From contig OX030958.1 in assembly GCA_943735955.1 (NCBI GenBank), positions 2,130,031-2,194,030 on the forward strand: a stretch of DNA of 64,000 bases. Direction: 5' to 3'. This stretch comes from Piscicola geometra. Lineage: Eukaryota; Annelida; Clitellata; Hirudinida; Piscicolidae. This document shows positions 45,716 to 59,100 of the stretch, one piece after another. The position numbers and the translations under genes are program-made. Position 1 is the stretch's first letter, and every line of letters begins with the position of its first letter. The notes under the pieces are model-generated. The model was not told the DNA's origin and did no database searches. It saw nothing but the letters and a program-made list of their open reading frames with translations.

Positions 45716-46820
45716 AATGTCAAATCTGTTCACATTAAAATTATTCAAATTGATATTCCTATTTATATACATAAACAATTACCGAGTCCATCGTAATCTT
45801 AAAAAATAGATTAAACCACTTTATTTAACTAAAAAATATTATAAAAATTATTCATATTGTCCTATTTATATTGCATGGGCGAGATTCATAGGGGGATTCT
45901 GAGGTCCACTTCAATATTGACCCTTTCTATTTTTTAGATGAACCAAGGTTAATGAATTTTGTACCTGAGTAAAAAAAATGGATTGTTTCATGGTTCATTT
46001 CAAAACATAGTTTCACTAATTTATTTTAAGCATCTTACTATTTAATCCATTTGTTTCATACACCTTATCACGGAATTTTATTATTATTTAAAAAATCTAT
46101 ATATGATTGTTCTATATGTAAAATTTTAATTAATTTATTTAATATAAAACTATTTTTTTCTTTTTTAATAAAAAAAACAATATTTTTTTTTAAATTTTGG
46201 ATTATTTTCGCTATTTTTTATGTAGCAGATCCTGGTAGCATAGTCATATTTCTACAAGAACAAAAAAAGTTAAAATTTATTATATATATTGGCTACTTGG
46301 GTTATAAATTAAAGATGTTTGAAAGTTTACATATTTTTTCGGTAGAATAAAGGTTAAAGCCTCGGTAACACATTCAAATCGGATTTTGATCATTGTTGAA
46401 TTGAAAAATATGTTCCGAAACTCAAATTGATTCAATTCACAAATGAGAAGAAATTAAAGATGCTGTTTAAACGTCGTTCTTAAAAACAAATCTTTTTTAA
46501 ACAATATTTTTTTTAAATAGCTAAACACTTTTACAAATATAACAGTTAGCAAAAATAAAACCGAAAATCATGAGCAATAACAAAGTAAAAATTATTTTTT
46601 TCCCAACAATAGAGATATTTAAATGTGTGGATGCTACCAGCTAGTAGCGTTGGTAGGAAAAGGTTAACCCGGTCCTGTATGTAGGTGATAGGCGCACATA
46701 GAGAAAACCCTTGTTTTGATTGTGCATGTTAACCTAAACTGAAGCAATAAGTCGGCGTCTTTGAACGAGAATTATATTGACTACAAAAGTCTCAGAAAGA
46801 ACTATCAAAGAATATTTTTT
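45716..46820. other. AT-rich stretch, nothing recognised
   Basis: The frame 46051-46350 is Phe/Ile/Lys-biased with no motif. No repeat borders were seen. Confidence 0.3.
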
Positions 46821-46822
46821 TA

Positions 46823-47002
46823 TAGAGCTGTGCTTCAAACTACGTTAACTTTCGTATAACGTGTTAATCAATTAACGACCGTTAAAATTTTAAACGAATT
46901 TTAAAAAAATTAACGCATTCAAAAAAATTAACGTATTTAAAAAATTTAACGCATTAAACAAAATAAACGCATTTAACAATTTTTAATCGTGGAACAGCTC
47001 TA
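46823..47002. mobile_element. 180-bp MITE F3 derived from the BED-type hAT
   Basis: It has both ends of the F family, TAGAGCTGTGCTTCAAACTA on the left and GGAACAGCTCTA on the right, but only about 150 bp between. The flanks TTTTTTTA and TTGTTTTA agree at 7 of 8 positions. It retains the runs of TTAACGCATT-type subterminal sequence. Confidence 0.8.
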
Positions 47003-47124
47003 TTGTTTTAGTAATTAATGCATTCCTTGTATAGAATAAAAAGCTATCATAAAAATCTTAACCTAAACTCTTCTCTTTATTGTCTTATATCGAATTGTAT
47101 GTGTTAATATATATTTTTTTTGGT

Positions 47125-47362
47125 CTATACTGTTCACAGCCTGACAGACGCAGGCCATGTTACAATGGTTCTGAGAACCATTTTCTTATGCGCCGAAGCG
47201 CCACTCCACACGACGTACACATCTCTCAATGCATACGTCGCAAACACCGCATAATATACACTAGCTATATGATAGTTCACGGTTGCTTGTCAAGGATTCG
47301 AACAGGCAACCTTTAAGTTGCAAGTCCGACGTCTACCATCTAAGCCATCCCCGCTCCCCAAT
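47125..47362 (-). mobile_element. tRNA-derived SINE, family 2 (full copy)
   Basis: On the minus strand the head GGGGATGGCTTAGATGGTAG (A box TGGCTTAGATGG) precedes CTTGCAACTTAAAGGTTGCC and TGTTCGAATCC (B box). The body ends in AACCATTGTAACATGGCCTG and CGTCTGTCAGGCTGTGAACA. The 3' part recurs at 48858-48940. It is too divergent from a cloverleaf to call a functional tRNA. Confidence 0.75.
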
Positions 47363-48328
47363 TTATTTATAAATATACATTTGAAATCGCTATTTTTTCC
47401 CTTTATTGATCGAATACTTAAAACAAAGCTCTAGATAAGACAGAATAAATGCAGACAAATGGTTGATCGGTATTTGCAATATTGTGGGTAAGCATGAGTG
47501 ATGAGATGCAAAACTCCGCGTCACAAGAGGCACGCTAACTTAAGTGTTAGGCTGCATTGGTATCATCAAGACGTATTAGCTTCAGACCGCTTTAATCAAA
47601 GGTGTTAATGAATTATCAATAGAAATCACAGACATCACAAAGAATTTAAATAACAGATGGAAAATATATTAATTTAAATAAATAATGAGAAATATTTTTG
47701 TAATAAATTTCATTTGAAATGCGATTCAGCAAAAACGGAAAAAAAACTTTTAAATAATAAATTATAATATCTGATGGCTTTCTGAATGATAGCTATAAAT
47801 TAAACCAGAATTAAATTAAGCGAATCATTCCAATAGCACAAAAGAATTCTTCAGAACCGCCCATCAATCACAAAAGAATTAAAACTGCTGGAATATTGAT
47901 TATTTGGCTGCTTTTTCAAAATTCTTTTCAAAAGATTTATCACCCAAGATGTTGAGAGCGAGATTCATTTATGCAGTTAAATACCGCTTAAAGGGCGCGT
48001 CACGACCAAATTCCTATCAAACACAGTTAATAAGATACGACAATAATAATACGCATCGTCAGCCTTCTTCCCGTTTTTATCAGCACATTTACCTACATTG
48101 AAACCTATAAATTAATACGCAATTGGAAAGTCCTTCTTTTTCTACCCGACACTAGCAACGATTTCGAACACTTTACAGAATACCATCAGATTCTCCAACT
48201 TGGAAAACTGCCATCACACGCAGCCTCATCTCAAAACAACCGTCACAACTCCTCAAACGAACCACCGCACATATATTCGTCAAACTTCCTTCAGTATCAA
48301 CCCTCCAAACCACCCCTCCTCTACAACA
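47363..48328. other. Region downstream of PAIP1, probable 3' UTR plus intergenic
   Basis: No gene was recognised. The part next to the PAIP1 stop (48100-48328) is less AT-rich and could be 3' UTR. I found no convincing AATAAA-type signal on the minus strand close to the stop. Confidence 0.35.
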
Positions 48329-48466
48329 TCAAGCTGATTGTCTGGAGATGAAAAGGTGGAAGGCATCGGCAGTCTCGTCGTCCATTACTTCATCGCCGAT
48401 GAAGTACTGCTCCTCTTGTCTCCTGCCTCCGTCACACCCTGCATACTGGAACGACCCGCCCTGAGT
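48329..48466 (-). CDS. PAIP1: PAIP1 exon 9: acidic C-terminal tail and stop
   Basis: The minus-strand frame ends EEQYFIGDEVMDDETADAFH, LFISRQSA, stop (TGA at 48329-48331). This aligns with the acidic PABP-binding C-terminus of PAIP1 (YLDD...DEMDPEIEEAYEKF in the human protein). Three AG acceptors in the same phase are possible, giving starts at 48466, 48460 or 48445. The in-frame TAA upstream (near 48511) sets the limit. The plus-strand frame 48338-48562 is a shadow. Confidence 0.75.
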   Translation of the reverse strand, partial: TQGGSFQYAGCDGGRRQEEQYFIGDEVMDDETADAFHLFISRQSA

Positions 48467-51400
48467 CTGAGTGCATTGGGCAGTGGTGCATTTGAGCGAA
48501 GTTGCAAGTTACTGAAAGGAGGTGAACTCAAGGTTGAGAAGTGTGGTTTAAAGTGCCTTTAGATGTGTCATGTGTGGTTTTTTGGGTGATTCAGAAAGAA
48601 GTGAAATTGTGTGAAGGTGTCTTTAAAATCTGCCTCCTTCAATCCTTTTCATTGAATCTATGCAGCTAAGGCGCTTTGCAGCTTAGATTCTTTTTCCTGA
48701 ACGACTCCAATCAACACACGGAACAGAAGCAACATAAAGATTAAAACATCACTACTTGCCACAAAAATTTTATCTGCATCTTAGCGCTAGTTTTATTTGT
48801 GATAAATATACGCTTTTCAATTGATATCTTATTTGACATTTTTTGTTGTTTTTGTGCTCTATACTGTTCACAGCCTGACAGACGCAGGCCATGTTACAAT
48901 GGTTCTAGGAACCATGGTTCTTATGCGCCGAGGCAGATTTCGCGTAATGAAAGTCCCATGAGGCTGTTTACAAGAAACCACCAAGGCATTGAGACTCACA
49001 CAGTGATCTTCATCGTCATCGTTGACACTGTCACCAGCCCCTGCCCCTGACGAAGACGGCGACTCGCCAAGCCTCTGCTGTGGCTGGAAAAGCATGCTGC
49101 TGGCTCTTTGCTCCAACACTGAAGCTGTCAGTGCCTGGATGTGTCTGTGCGCGAGGATGTGTGTGAGTGTGTGTGTGCGTATGTGCGTTTGTGTTTGTGT
49201 CTGTTTGTGATATGCTGTATATAATCAGTTTACCAGCGTCTACCATCACCATACCACACAACCTGGGCAGCGTAGCGTCATCGAGAAGCTTCTTGACGGA
49301 ATTGATAACTTCGTTAAAGTTGGCGAGGTAGCCATCGAGAGAACAACCTGTCAACTAGGAGGGTAGTTGGGGAGGTTTATTGGGTGTGTGATTGAGTTCT
49401 GGTGATGTGGCATAGTTAAGTGGTTGGTTGTCCATGTGATGTTGCGGGTGTTTTTATCTAATGCTTAATGTGATTTTTGATCGCACAAATAGTGATCAGA
49501 AAAACACAAGAAAGCATCAGCGGCATTGTAGCTGCTCTTCAATGGACAGATTGGACATGGCGACGCAGCAATAACAATGTTTGATCGCCCTGGCATGATG
49601 GACGAACATCGATATCATTCGCACCGAAACTTAGATGCAACACGCCTTGGATATAATCTTCGTAATCATCCATCACTCACCATTCCTTAGCCCCTCTGCC
49701 ACCATGGAAAGCACGCATTCATAAAAACTCTTACCGTAATATATTTGCACACTTTTAAATCATTTGTTTTTCAAATTTACGAAATAAATTTTTTTTCTTA
49801 AATTATAAAATATTAAAGTTCTTTTTTAGTCTTACTATTCTTCATTTAATTAAATATTCATAATTTTATTAAAATTCATTTACGAGTATTATTAATGTTC
49901 CTCATAATTACGACAATGGAATTCTTGTTTACAAAATGTATGGTCAAACAAAAATATATTTACAAAGAATTTCGAAAAATTATTATGTCTGAACTAGAGG
50001 TCGACATGGACGAATTTTCACACTCGGTCCCGACCCGTTCTCAAAACTTTTTGACCCAGTCCCGACCAATTCCCAAATTTTTTTTTTCTTTTTATGCATT
50101 TGTGCTGCCGTGTTCACCTGTCCCAAACTTGCCAGTCATAAAATTTCTTTAAATTAATTGTTTGAAAGTCAGAGAATATATCTTTTAAAAAAAGAAAAAA
50201 ACACGATTTAAATTTCAAATATTTATTGAATGAAAGTATTGAACTTATTCATTGTTTTTAAGTAATTCAATCAAGTCTTTATTGCTTTTCACACGGGTTA
50301 AACCGTCAAGAGTTTTAGCTTTCAAATTAGGTGATTTTGGGTCTGAAGTTAAACGACCACATGTTGAAAATTGCGTTCACAGGGAATAGAACTTGCAGGT
50401 ATACTAAGCAAAATTTTGGCTACTTCTTGTAATATTGTAAATTGTTCATTTTACTTCAATAAAATGGAAAATCTTTATAATCTTCATTTTTGGTGGAACG
50501 TTATTGTGAATATTTGTACAATTTATGAATTTTCTTCCTCTTTCATTATTATTAATTTTTCAATAATGTTAGAAATATGCTTTTTGACAACATTCTTATT
50601 CTCCACAACTACAAAAAAAAAATTATTCTTATAATTGGCTTCTTTTTACATTTCTATTGCATTTAATATTTATTTTAAGTACGGAGTATCGATGAAATAG
50701 AGATTTCCATACTTGGGAGTTTTCTGAAAAATAATTGCTATAGAATCCAATCCCAATAACTTTTATTCGCGTTCCCGATTCAAAATTTGATTCTTGTTCT
50801 CGTTATTTCCTATTCCCGATTTGAATGTTGATTCCCGTTCCCGTCCCGAAAACACATTCCCGGTTCCCGACTTTTCCCTTCCCGAAATTAATTTTCATTC
50901 CCGTTCTCGCAGGTACCCGACCTCTAGTCTGAACATTATGGGTGCAAAACAATCTGAAATTCTACGGTACATAGAAGTTAGAAAGTTTAAAATGATGCGC
51001 ATAAGAGTCAATACAACCGCATACAAATGAGAAGATTCATAAACAGAAGAGCAGTACAACTTGGCGTGAACTTTCTCACCTTCAGGATGAATTAGTTATA
51101 AATAGGCAAAACCCTCTAATGAGAAATATTATACCTTGATGAGCTTGAGGCAACAGAGGATCGACTGGTGAGACCTGGTGTGCAGCAGGAGACGCAACAG
51201 CTCACCGATCTGCTGCAGCAACTCCGGCACCAGGCTCTTCGTGTCTGGGTCCTGTGATGATGCGATGGTCGGACGTGAATGAAGGAGGTCACTGGAATGG
51301 GGGTTAAGATGGCTAGAAGATTCTCATTGAAAATTCAATCGGGTTTGGTTGCGGAAAAATGTTTACAAGATGTTGTTAATGGTGGAATCGATTGTAATTT

Positions 51401-54400
51401 CTAGCGTAAAATAAACGATTTTTCAAACATCTATAATCTTCAGATACCATCATTATTGAAAAGAATAATTTTTTTTGGCCCTTAGTTCAGACATAAACTT
51501 AAAAACTTAAATGCTTATTTTTGAAATCACGGACAGCCATTTTGGTGTTTGAATATGTTTAGCTGATTTTATATGAATTTGATCTTCTGAATTCAAATAT
51601 GGAAGTAGTATTTTTTCTAGCAGCTCAAGTTTTTGAGATATAACGCTTTACCAAATTTGTATGCTCCAAGATTTTAAATTAAATTGTTGAAACAAAATCG
51701 AAGCATTTAAATCATTTTTTTAAAAATGAAAATATTTTTATTAGAGCTGTACTTTAATCTACGTTAACTTTCGATTAACGCGTTAATCAATTAATGACCG
51801 TTAAAATTTTTTAACGAAGTTAAATATTTTAACGCATTTAAAAAAAAACTGACGCATTTAAAAATTGTAACGCATTTAAAATTGAACTGTTTTTTGCTGT
51901 TTTGGTTTCATTGTCAGCAAGTGAACACAATTACTATTAATTTACTCTCAACAAGCGAATGGGAAAGATTGCATTTAACCAAAATCTTCTCATTTCTTGA
52001 AGATATGCAACAGAACTTCTAGGGGGTGAAAAATACTTGAAGTTTTCAATCGTGTTTCTTGACACAATATGTACTTCAGAATATGATCCAGTTTATGCCA
52101 TTCGTTTCACACAAAAAATTTCTTCTCAAAATTAGAGCAGAGACTGAATAATCAGAATATCCAATGGTCAAAAATGGCCATTATTAGACCCCCGATTTTA
52201 AAATGTAAAATTTCTATAAAAAAATTAAAGAGTTTAAGAAACTAGTAAGAGGAAAGAAAACTTTCAAATAAGAGACTGCTAACATATGTAACTTCAGAAT
52301 CTGTAGATGAAAATACCTCAATGATTACTAAGTCAATAATTCAACGTTATAGAACAGAATCTGGAGTAGGCTGTGAGAATTGTCCTTTTGTTTGGTGGCA
52401 ACAACACAAAGGAGTATATCCGTTTTTGCGAAACTGGTAAGAAAGTACTTGTCATCTTCTGCAAGTACAATTCCATGTGAACGCCTATTCAGCTTGTCAG
52501 AACACATAGTTAGCAAGAAAAGAGCCTCTTTAGATCCAACTAATGTTAAAAACTTGTTTGCTTAAGTAACTGGCTCAAAAGGATGAGTGACAATTGCATT
52601 TTTTATCATTAATGGAGTCATTTTTATTCTTTCAAATTTGGATTACTATTATAAATAAGTTCTGCTAAAATTTCTATTAGATTTGTGAAAAAGAATTGTA
52701 AATACTTTTTTATGTCAAAAACGCTAAAAACATTGCGTTAAAGTAAGATTAACGCAAGATTACGCGAGACTGCAGAAAGTTCCACTGCTCATTATGGGTC
52801 AACTGTCGCGTCCTCCTGTACTTGTTGCTGGCCTTGTTGCATTCGTCCATGAGAGCGAGTGTTGAATGGAATACCCAATGACATTGATCAACAATGATCT
52901 CAACGAGCAACTCATTGCCCTCGAGAACACCGACCAACGACGTGAATGCGGAACCACCTGGAAAATAATAAACTCGATCGCAAGAGATGAGAACAAAGCC
53001 GATCCGTCAAAAGTGCGGCTGCTGGATGGTTCACTTCCGAAGGGGAAAGATGAGCTACTTGAAGGTTGGAAAAAATACTTCTCAACGCTGCTCAACAGCA
53101 AAAGGCGGTGACTTCCTTGTAAAGCAGCTCCTCAACATCTGCAGGCTAGTCTACGCTGCCTAAGAAAGGAAATTTCCAATTTATGACCAACTACCGAGGT
53201 ATCAGCTTGATGTCCATTGCACCATTGCAGCCAAAGTCTAAAACCGCATGCTTCTCAACCGCATCTGTGAGCCCATCGACTCGCTACACAGAAAGAATCA
53301 GGCAGGTTTCAGAACAGACCGCAGCTGCATTCAACAGATTCATATTCTGAGGGGGATTATGGATGGCGCATACTCGCAAGACATCCCACTATTCATCACT
53401 TGCGTCGACTTCAAAAAAGCCTTCGACTCAATCGACTGAAATGTGATGTTTGCGATACTGCGACACTACGGAATCCCAGAGAAAGTTTTCAAGGCAATCA
53501 AGGTCTTGTATGACAAGTCGACCAGCCAAGTCTGCATACAAGGCCAGCTTTCTGCACCCTTCAACATTTCACAGGCGTCTTACAAGGTGATGTTTTGACT
53601 TCGTTCCTATTCATTATCGTGATAGACTAAATATCCAAATTGTCTGCAGGTGAATTTGGATATGTCACCCACTCAAGAAAACCAAACAAGGTTAAGTGCG
53701 TCCAAACAACCAACCGCTCATTGTGCCATACAACTTTTTGCCGGATAGAGTTTGTGATCTCGCTTTTGCCGATGATACAGCCCTGCTCGATAACGACCCA
53801 TCGAAAGCCCAACCGCAGTTGGATGCTTTGAGACTCAGTGCATGGACGGTTGGACTAGAGATAAATGTTAAAAAAACCGAACAGATACGGCTTAACCAAC
53901 CAAATCCCTCTGTCTCGCCACCGACTGCAAAGCTCCTCATCGACATCGCAATCGTAAAAAACTTCAAATATTTGGGTCGTATGTTGGGTCCACAGAACCC
54001 TTGGTATGCGAACTATCTATTTTTCCAGTGGTCCACTGTTGTAAATGTTCTTTATACGTTTTAAAGATCCGTTGTGGTGGTCATGTTTTATCCCGATTAT
54101 CAAGTTTAGCACCAAAGTAACCGATATACGTTTTCAGAAAATAGGAAAATGGTTGGTCATTAATTTTTTCAATGAATTAACCTGAATTTATGTATAAATA
54201 AATTTTTTTCTCACAATTTTGAATATTTCTTTTGGATAAAACTATAAAATCTGTTTAACAACTTTTTGCACCGAATAAAAGTGAGAGCCATTCACTTCTT
54301 AGTAACCATCGAACCTGGGCCCCTTACAACTACTACAACTATTGCTGATGTTCTTCTAACAATAATAATTAAACTACTTTTACTAGTAGAACCGAATAAA

Positions 54401-55915
54401 TTTCACAAAAAGTCTATATCGACCTTATACTCTACTAATGCAACCTCTCAAAATTATGAACCATCCTCAGTGTCGAAAAGAAAATATCAACAACCGGCTG
54501 AGAGTTTGAACTCATGCACTATGCAACAATTACATCAAAAATCACCACAATACCAACAACGTGTACCACAAAACATCAACACCACAACTAAGTCAACACC
54601 TCAACAAGACACACACAACCGCCCCTACAACCTTCATGTTGACGACAAGCTCTCCAACAAAGAAGGCATAATCAAGCACTCTGGAAGCGTTCGACTCTCC
54701 AGCCATTATCCTCGCATGTTCTCGTTGACATCTTCGTTGCATTGTTTGAGGTTGAAATTGTGCAGGTCGTGAAAATATTTAGCGAATTTAACTCGACTTT
54801 AGAAAAGAGAATATATCTATTGGAATACATCCTTTAAAATTATTTTTAGTCTGTTAATTTAACTTTTTATGTTTATATGCTCTAGATTTAAATTTAAGAA
54901 TGATAAATTCGAGCATTGAGCCCACCTGTTGATGAAGTGAGTCCGGAAGTGAGGCAAGGGAGGGTAATGGGACAGGTAGTCTACCATGCGAGCCCCTGAG
55001 TAGCGGAAGTTGTTTTCGCAAATCGACTGATGTATAATGGTCGTAGTTGTTGAAAGGCTTATTTATGTTATAGTTATTGTTAATGTTAGTTGAAATGCTA
55101 TTTAATACTCAAAGACTACCAATGTGGTTGTGGTTGATATGGCTGAACAAACAAAACCAATGAAAAGCTGTCAAAATTCGGATGCTGAAAAATTAATTCT
55201 CCTAGATTGGTGATCATATGGTGAGAAACCGCTATTTACCTTAAAAGAGTTTGAATGCAAAGAATACAAGCAGAGAATACACAGCGGAAGGTAACATTAT
55301 AAGCAGAGCTGTTCCACAATTGAACATGTCGTGGCCGGACAAAATTTCACCGGACAAAATGGCACGGACAAAATGTCATGAGAACAAAATGTCACAGACA
55401 AAATGTCACGGACAAAAAGTCACGAACAAAATTTCACTGGACAAAATGTCACGGACAAAATGTCATGAGGACAAAATGTCACAGACAAAATGTCACGGAC
55501 AAAATGTCACGGACAAAATTTCACGGACAAAATGTCACGGACAAAATGTCACGGACAAAATGTCACGGACAAAATGTCATGAGGACAAAATGTCACAGAC
55601 AAAATGTCACGGACAAAAAGTCACGAACAAAATTTCACTGGACAAAATGTCACGGACAAAATGTCATGAGGACAAAATGTCACAGACAAAATGTCACGGA
55701 CAAAATGTCACGGACAAAATTTCACGGACAAAATGTCACGGACAAAAGGTCACGGACAAAATGTCATGAACAAAATGTCACGGACAAAATGTCACGGACA
55801 AAATGTCACGGACAAAATGTCACGGACAAAATGTCACGGACAAAATGTCACGGACAAAATGTCACGGACAAAATGTCATGGACAAAATGTTATGAGTAGT
55901 AGTAGTAGTATTAGT

Positions 55916-56006
<91 letters not shown>

Positions 56007-56036
56007 AAGTAATGCTATTAGTAGTAGTAGTGGTAA

Positions 56037-56085
<49 letters not shown>

Positions 56086-56098
56086 TGTAGTAGTAGTG

Positions 56099-56172
<74 letters not shown>

Positions 56173-59100
56173 TCGTCTTAACCTCTGAATTGTGTAAAGT
56201 GGGATTCGGTGTACTGATCATTTTGTAATGGTTTTAATAAGAAAAACGAAGACATTGCAGTAAACACTTAAAGACTAGAAATGACCGATGCATGCTCTTT
56301 CTAACCCGCTCAAAGATAAAATTCAGCCATCCCTTGAAAAAATTATCCTTTAATCACTAAATATCGATTTCAATTTTTTTCATGAATGTTAAATGTTATA
56401 TCTCACTAAATTCAATTAAAATTGACTTTACTAACAAACCTTAACAGCGCCAACTCTACCAGTTCAGTTAATATACCGTCACTAAGTGACACTGAATCTT
56501 ATCTCCTAAACCTCTAGTTCAATGTGATTTATTACCCCAATCAACGATCATGCATTTTGTTTCCTACATTTTTGAATTAATTCTAGAAAATTATTTTTTC
56601 AGCGGAAAGACCCACAAACCGACGAGATTCCATCATAACTGCTAGCAATAAAAAAAACTTTAAGATAAGATTTCATACTAAAAATTAACCTGTTATTTAT
56701 AAAAAAAAACTAACTTTATTAAATATACTCTAAAATAAAAAATATATAATAAATTAACAGATAAATTACAAATATATAATTAATTAGGAAAAATAAAAAA
56801 TACACACATAGTTATACTTATATTATCATTATATTTATACATATGTGTGTATAAATGGGTAACTAACCCTAACCCAATCAACGTCACTTGTATCTTATGT
56901 TTAAGCGGAGCTAACTGATTCCGGCAAGTCAAAGCGACATGATCCCTATATAACAGAGGTGCACAACCCGCGGCCCTCCGGCCTATTTGATGTGGTCCCC
57001 AGACAACTAGTCCATTTTGGTTATTTGCGGCCCTAACAAAATTTTAAACCGACGCACCCGCCCATCTCTTTTTAATAGTACTGTTTGCACTTTCCTAATA
57101 TAAAACGACTGGAACAACAACAACGAGCGATAATTGAGTTATTTTAATTTAGTAAGAATGTCAAAGCGTAAAATTGAGGCAGAAAATCGTCAGTTTAATA
57201 AATAATGGACAAATGCAGCATTTCAACGGAACAGCTTTGGGCCTAATTTGTCGCGAGTCCGTAACTGTAATGAAGGACTACAATTGCAAAAGACATTATG
57301 AAACCAAACACGCTGCTACGTTTGATGATGTGAAAGACTAAGCTAGAAAAAATATAATTGATCAACTTGTAAAAAGATTGTCATCTGAGCAAAATATTTT
57401 TACAAAAAAAGTTAATGAAAATAAGACTTTTGTTCGTGCCGATTGTGCCGTAGCACAGATTATTGCGCGATTGTCTCGACCATTTACTGATGGTGATTTC
57501 GTCAAAGACTGCATGCAAGCCATTTGCAAAGAAGTCTTCCCTGAGAAAACAGACCTGTTCAACAATGTGCCATTGTTACGGATGACTTTCCAGCGCAATG
57601 TGGTTGATTTATCCAATGACGTTTGCGTGACAAGCTTGCCATTTGCAAGTATTTTTCAATTGTCTTAGATGAGAGCACGGATAACGTTGACACAGCACAG
57701 CTCTTGGTTTTTGTTCGTGCGGTGGATGAGAACTGTAAACTAATTCAGGAATTAGCAGGAATGGCCTCACAACGTGGACGTACGACTGGTGCAGATATTT
57801 TGGAAGAGTGAAATCTGTTCTTGACGTTCATTGGCCAAAGCTCTGTAGTGTTACTACTGACAGTGCACCCGCCATGACTGCGATCACATTTGCGAGACTT
57901 AGGAATTCCAACAGACACCATCCACGCATACCACTGCATCATACATCAAAAGTCACTGTGTACACGATTCATTAATTTTGATAATGTTATGAAGTTTGTT
58001 TTTAAATCAGTGAACTTCATATGAGCAAAAGGACTTAACCATCGACAATTCAGATCATGTCTTGAAAACATTGAGTCAGAATATCGTGACATACCATATC
58101 ACACTTATGTAAGGTGGTTGAGTCGAGGAAAAGTTCTAGGTTTGTTGAGTTACGAAAGGAAATCTGTGAATTCCTTGTTACCAAAGGCAAAGACACAGCT
58201 GTTTTTACAGACAAACAGTGGTTGGCAGACTTAGCATTTTTGGCAGACATAACAGAACACTTAAATAAATTGAATCTGCGTCTTCAAGGCAAAGATCACT
58301 ACACCTTTGATATGTACCAAGAGCTGCTGTCATTCACCTTGAAGCTACGGCTGTTTTGTTCGAATTTGCAATCTGTTAATTTATGTCATTTTCCTTTTTG
58401 TTCAGCTTTTCAGAAAGAATGCCAATGTGACTTTAATAAATACCACGATAGTTGTGAAGCGTTACTGAAGGAATTTAATGAACGTTTTGATGCATTCAGG
58501 GAGCATAAGGATTTATTCAACTTCATCCGTGACCCTTTCTCTTGTGCTGTAGAATGCGTACCTGAGCAATTTCAGTTAGAAGTCATTGATCTTCAATGTT
58601 CACCAGAATTAATGTCTGCGTTTCAGCATAACTCCATTTTAACTTTTTATGGAAGTCTTAGTTCAGTTAAATATGGAGCGGTCAAAGATTTGGCTTGCCG
58701 AATCTTGTCTGAATTTGGCAGCACATACGTGTGTGAACAAACGTTCAGTCATGAACACAAATAAAAAATAAACTGAGATCATTTTTGTCTGATGATAATC
58801 TTTGTTCGATTTTGAGGCTTGCAGCAACAGAACTCAAACCCAATATTGACAATGTTGTTGCAACCATTCAGGCTCAACCTTCTCATTGAAATTCTAGCAT
58901 TTAGTTATTCATACATGTTTAAATAACGGTATTTTTTTATGACATTCATTAAAAATTTGCATTTTTTGAGTTGTTTTATTGTGTCATCTATGTGCACGCT
59001 GATGCGGCCCTTGGCGCCCGGGACTCAGTGATTTTGGCCCTCAGGCTGAAAAAGGTTGTGCACCCCTGCTATATAAGAACAAATTGAAAGTAGAAAAAAT

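Noticed and set aside
47285..47362. A functional tRNA gene
   Set aside because: A and B boxes are present but the cloverleaf pairing is poor, and the unit is fused to a repeated SINE body.
48338..48562. 74-codon plus-strand protein near 48.4 kb
   Set aside because: It is antisense to the PAIP1 terminal exon, whose acidic tail explains the GC-rich sequence.
49031..49250. Thr/His repeat protein in the 49031-49354 frame
   Set aside because: It runs through the CA repeat of intron 7; only its first part is PAIP1 exon 7.
54266..54772. Gln/Thr/Ser-rich 168-codon plus-strand protein
   Set aside because: The minus strand holds PAIP1 exon 4 in this stretch, and the plus frame is a low-complexity shadow.
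55251..56221. Long Lys/Thr/Cys-rich, Val-rich and Tyr-rich proteins
   Set aside because: They read the GGACAAAATGTCAC minisatellite and the (TAG)n array; no codon bias or motif beyond the repeat.
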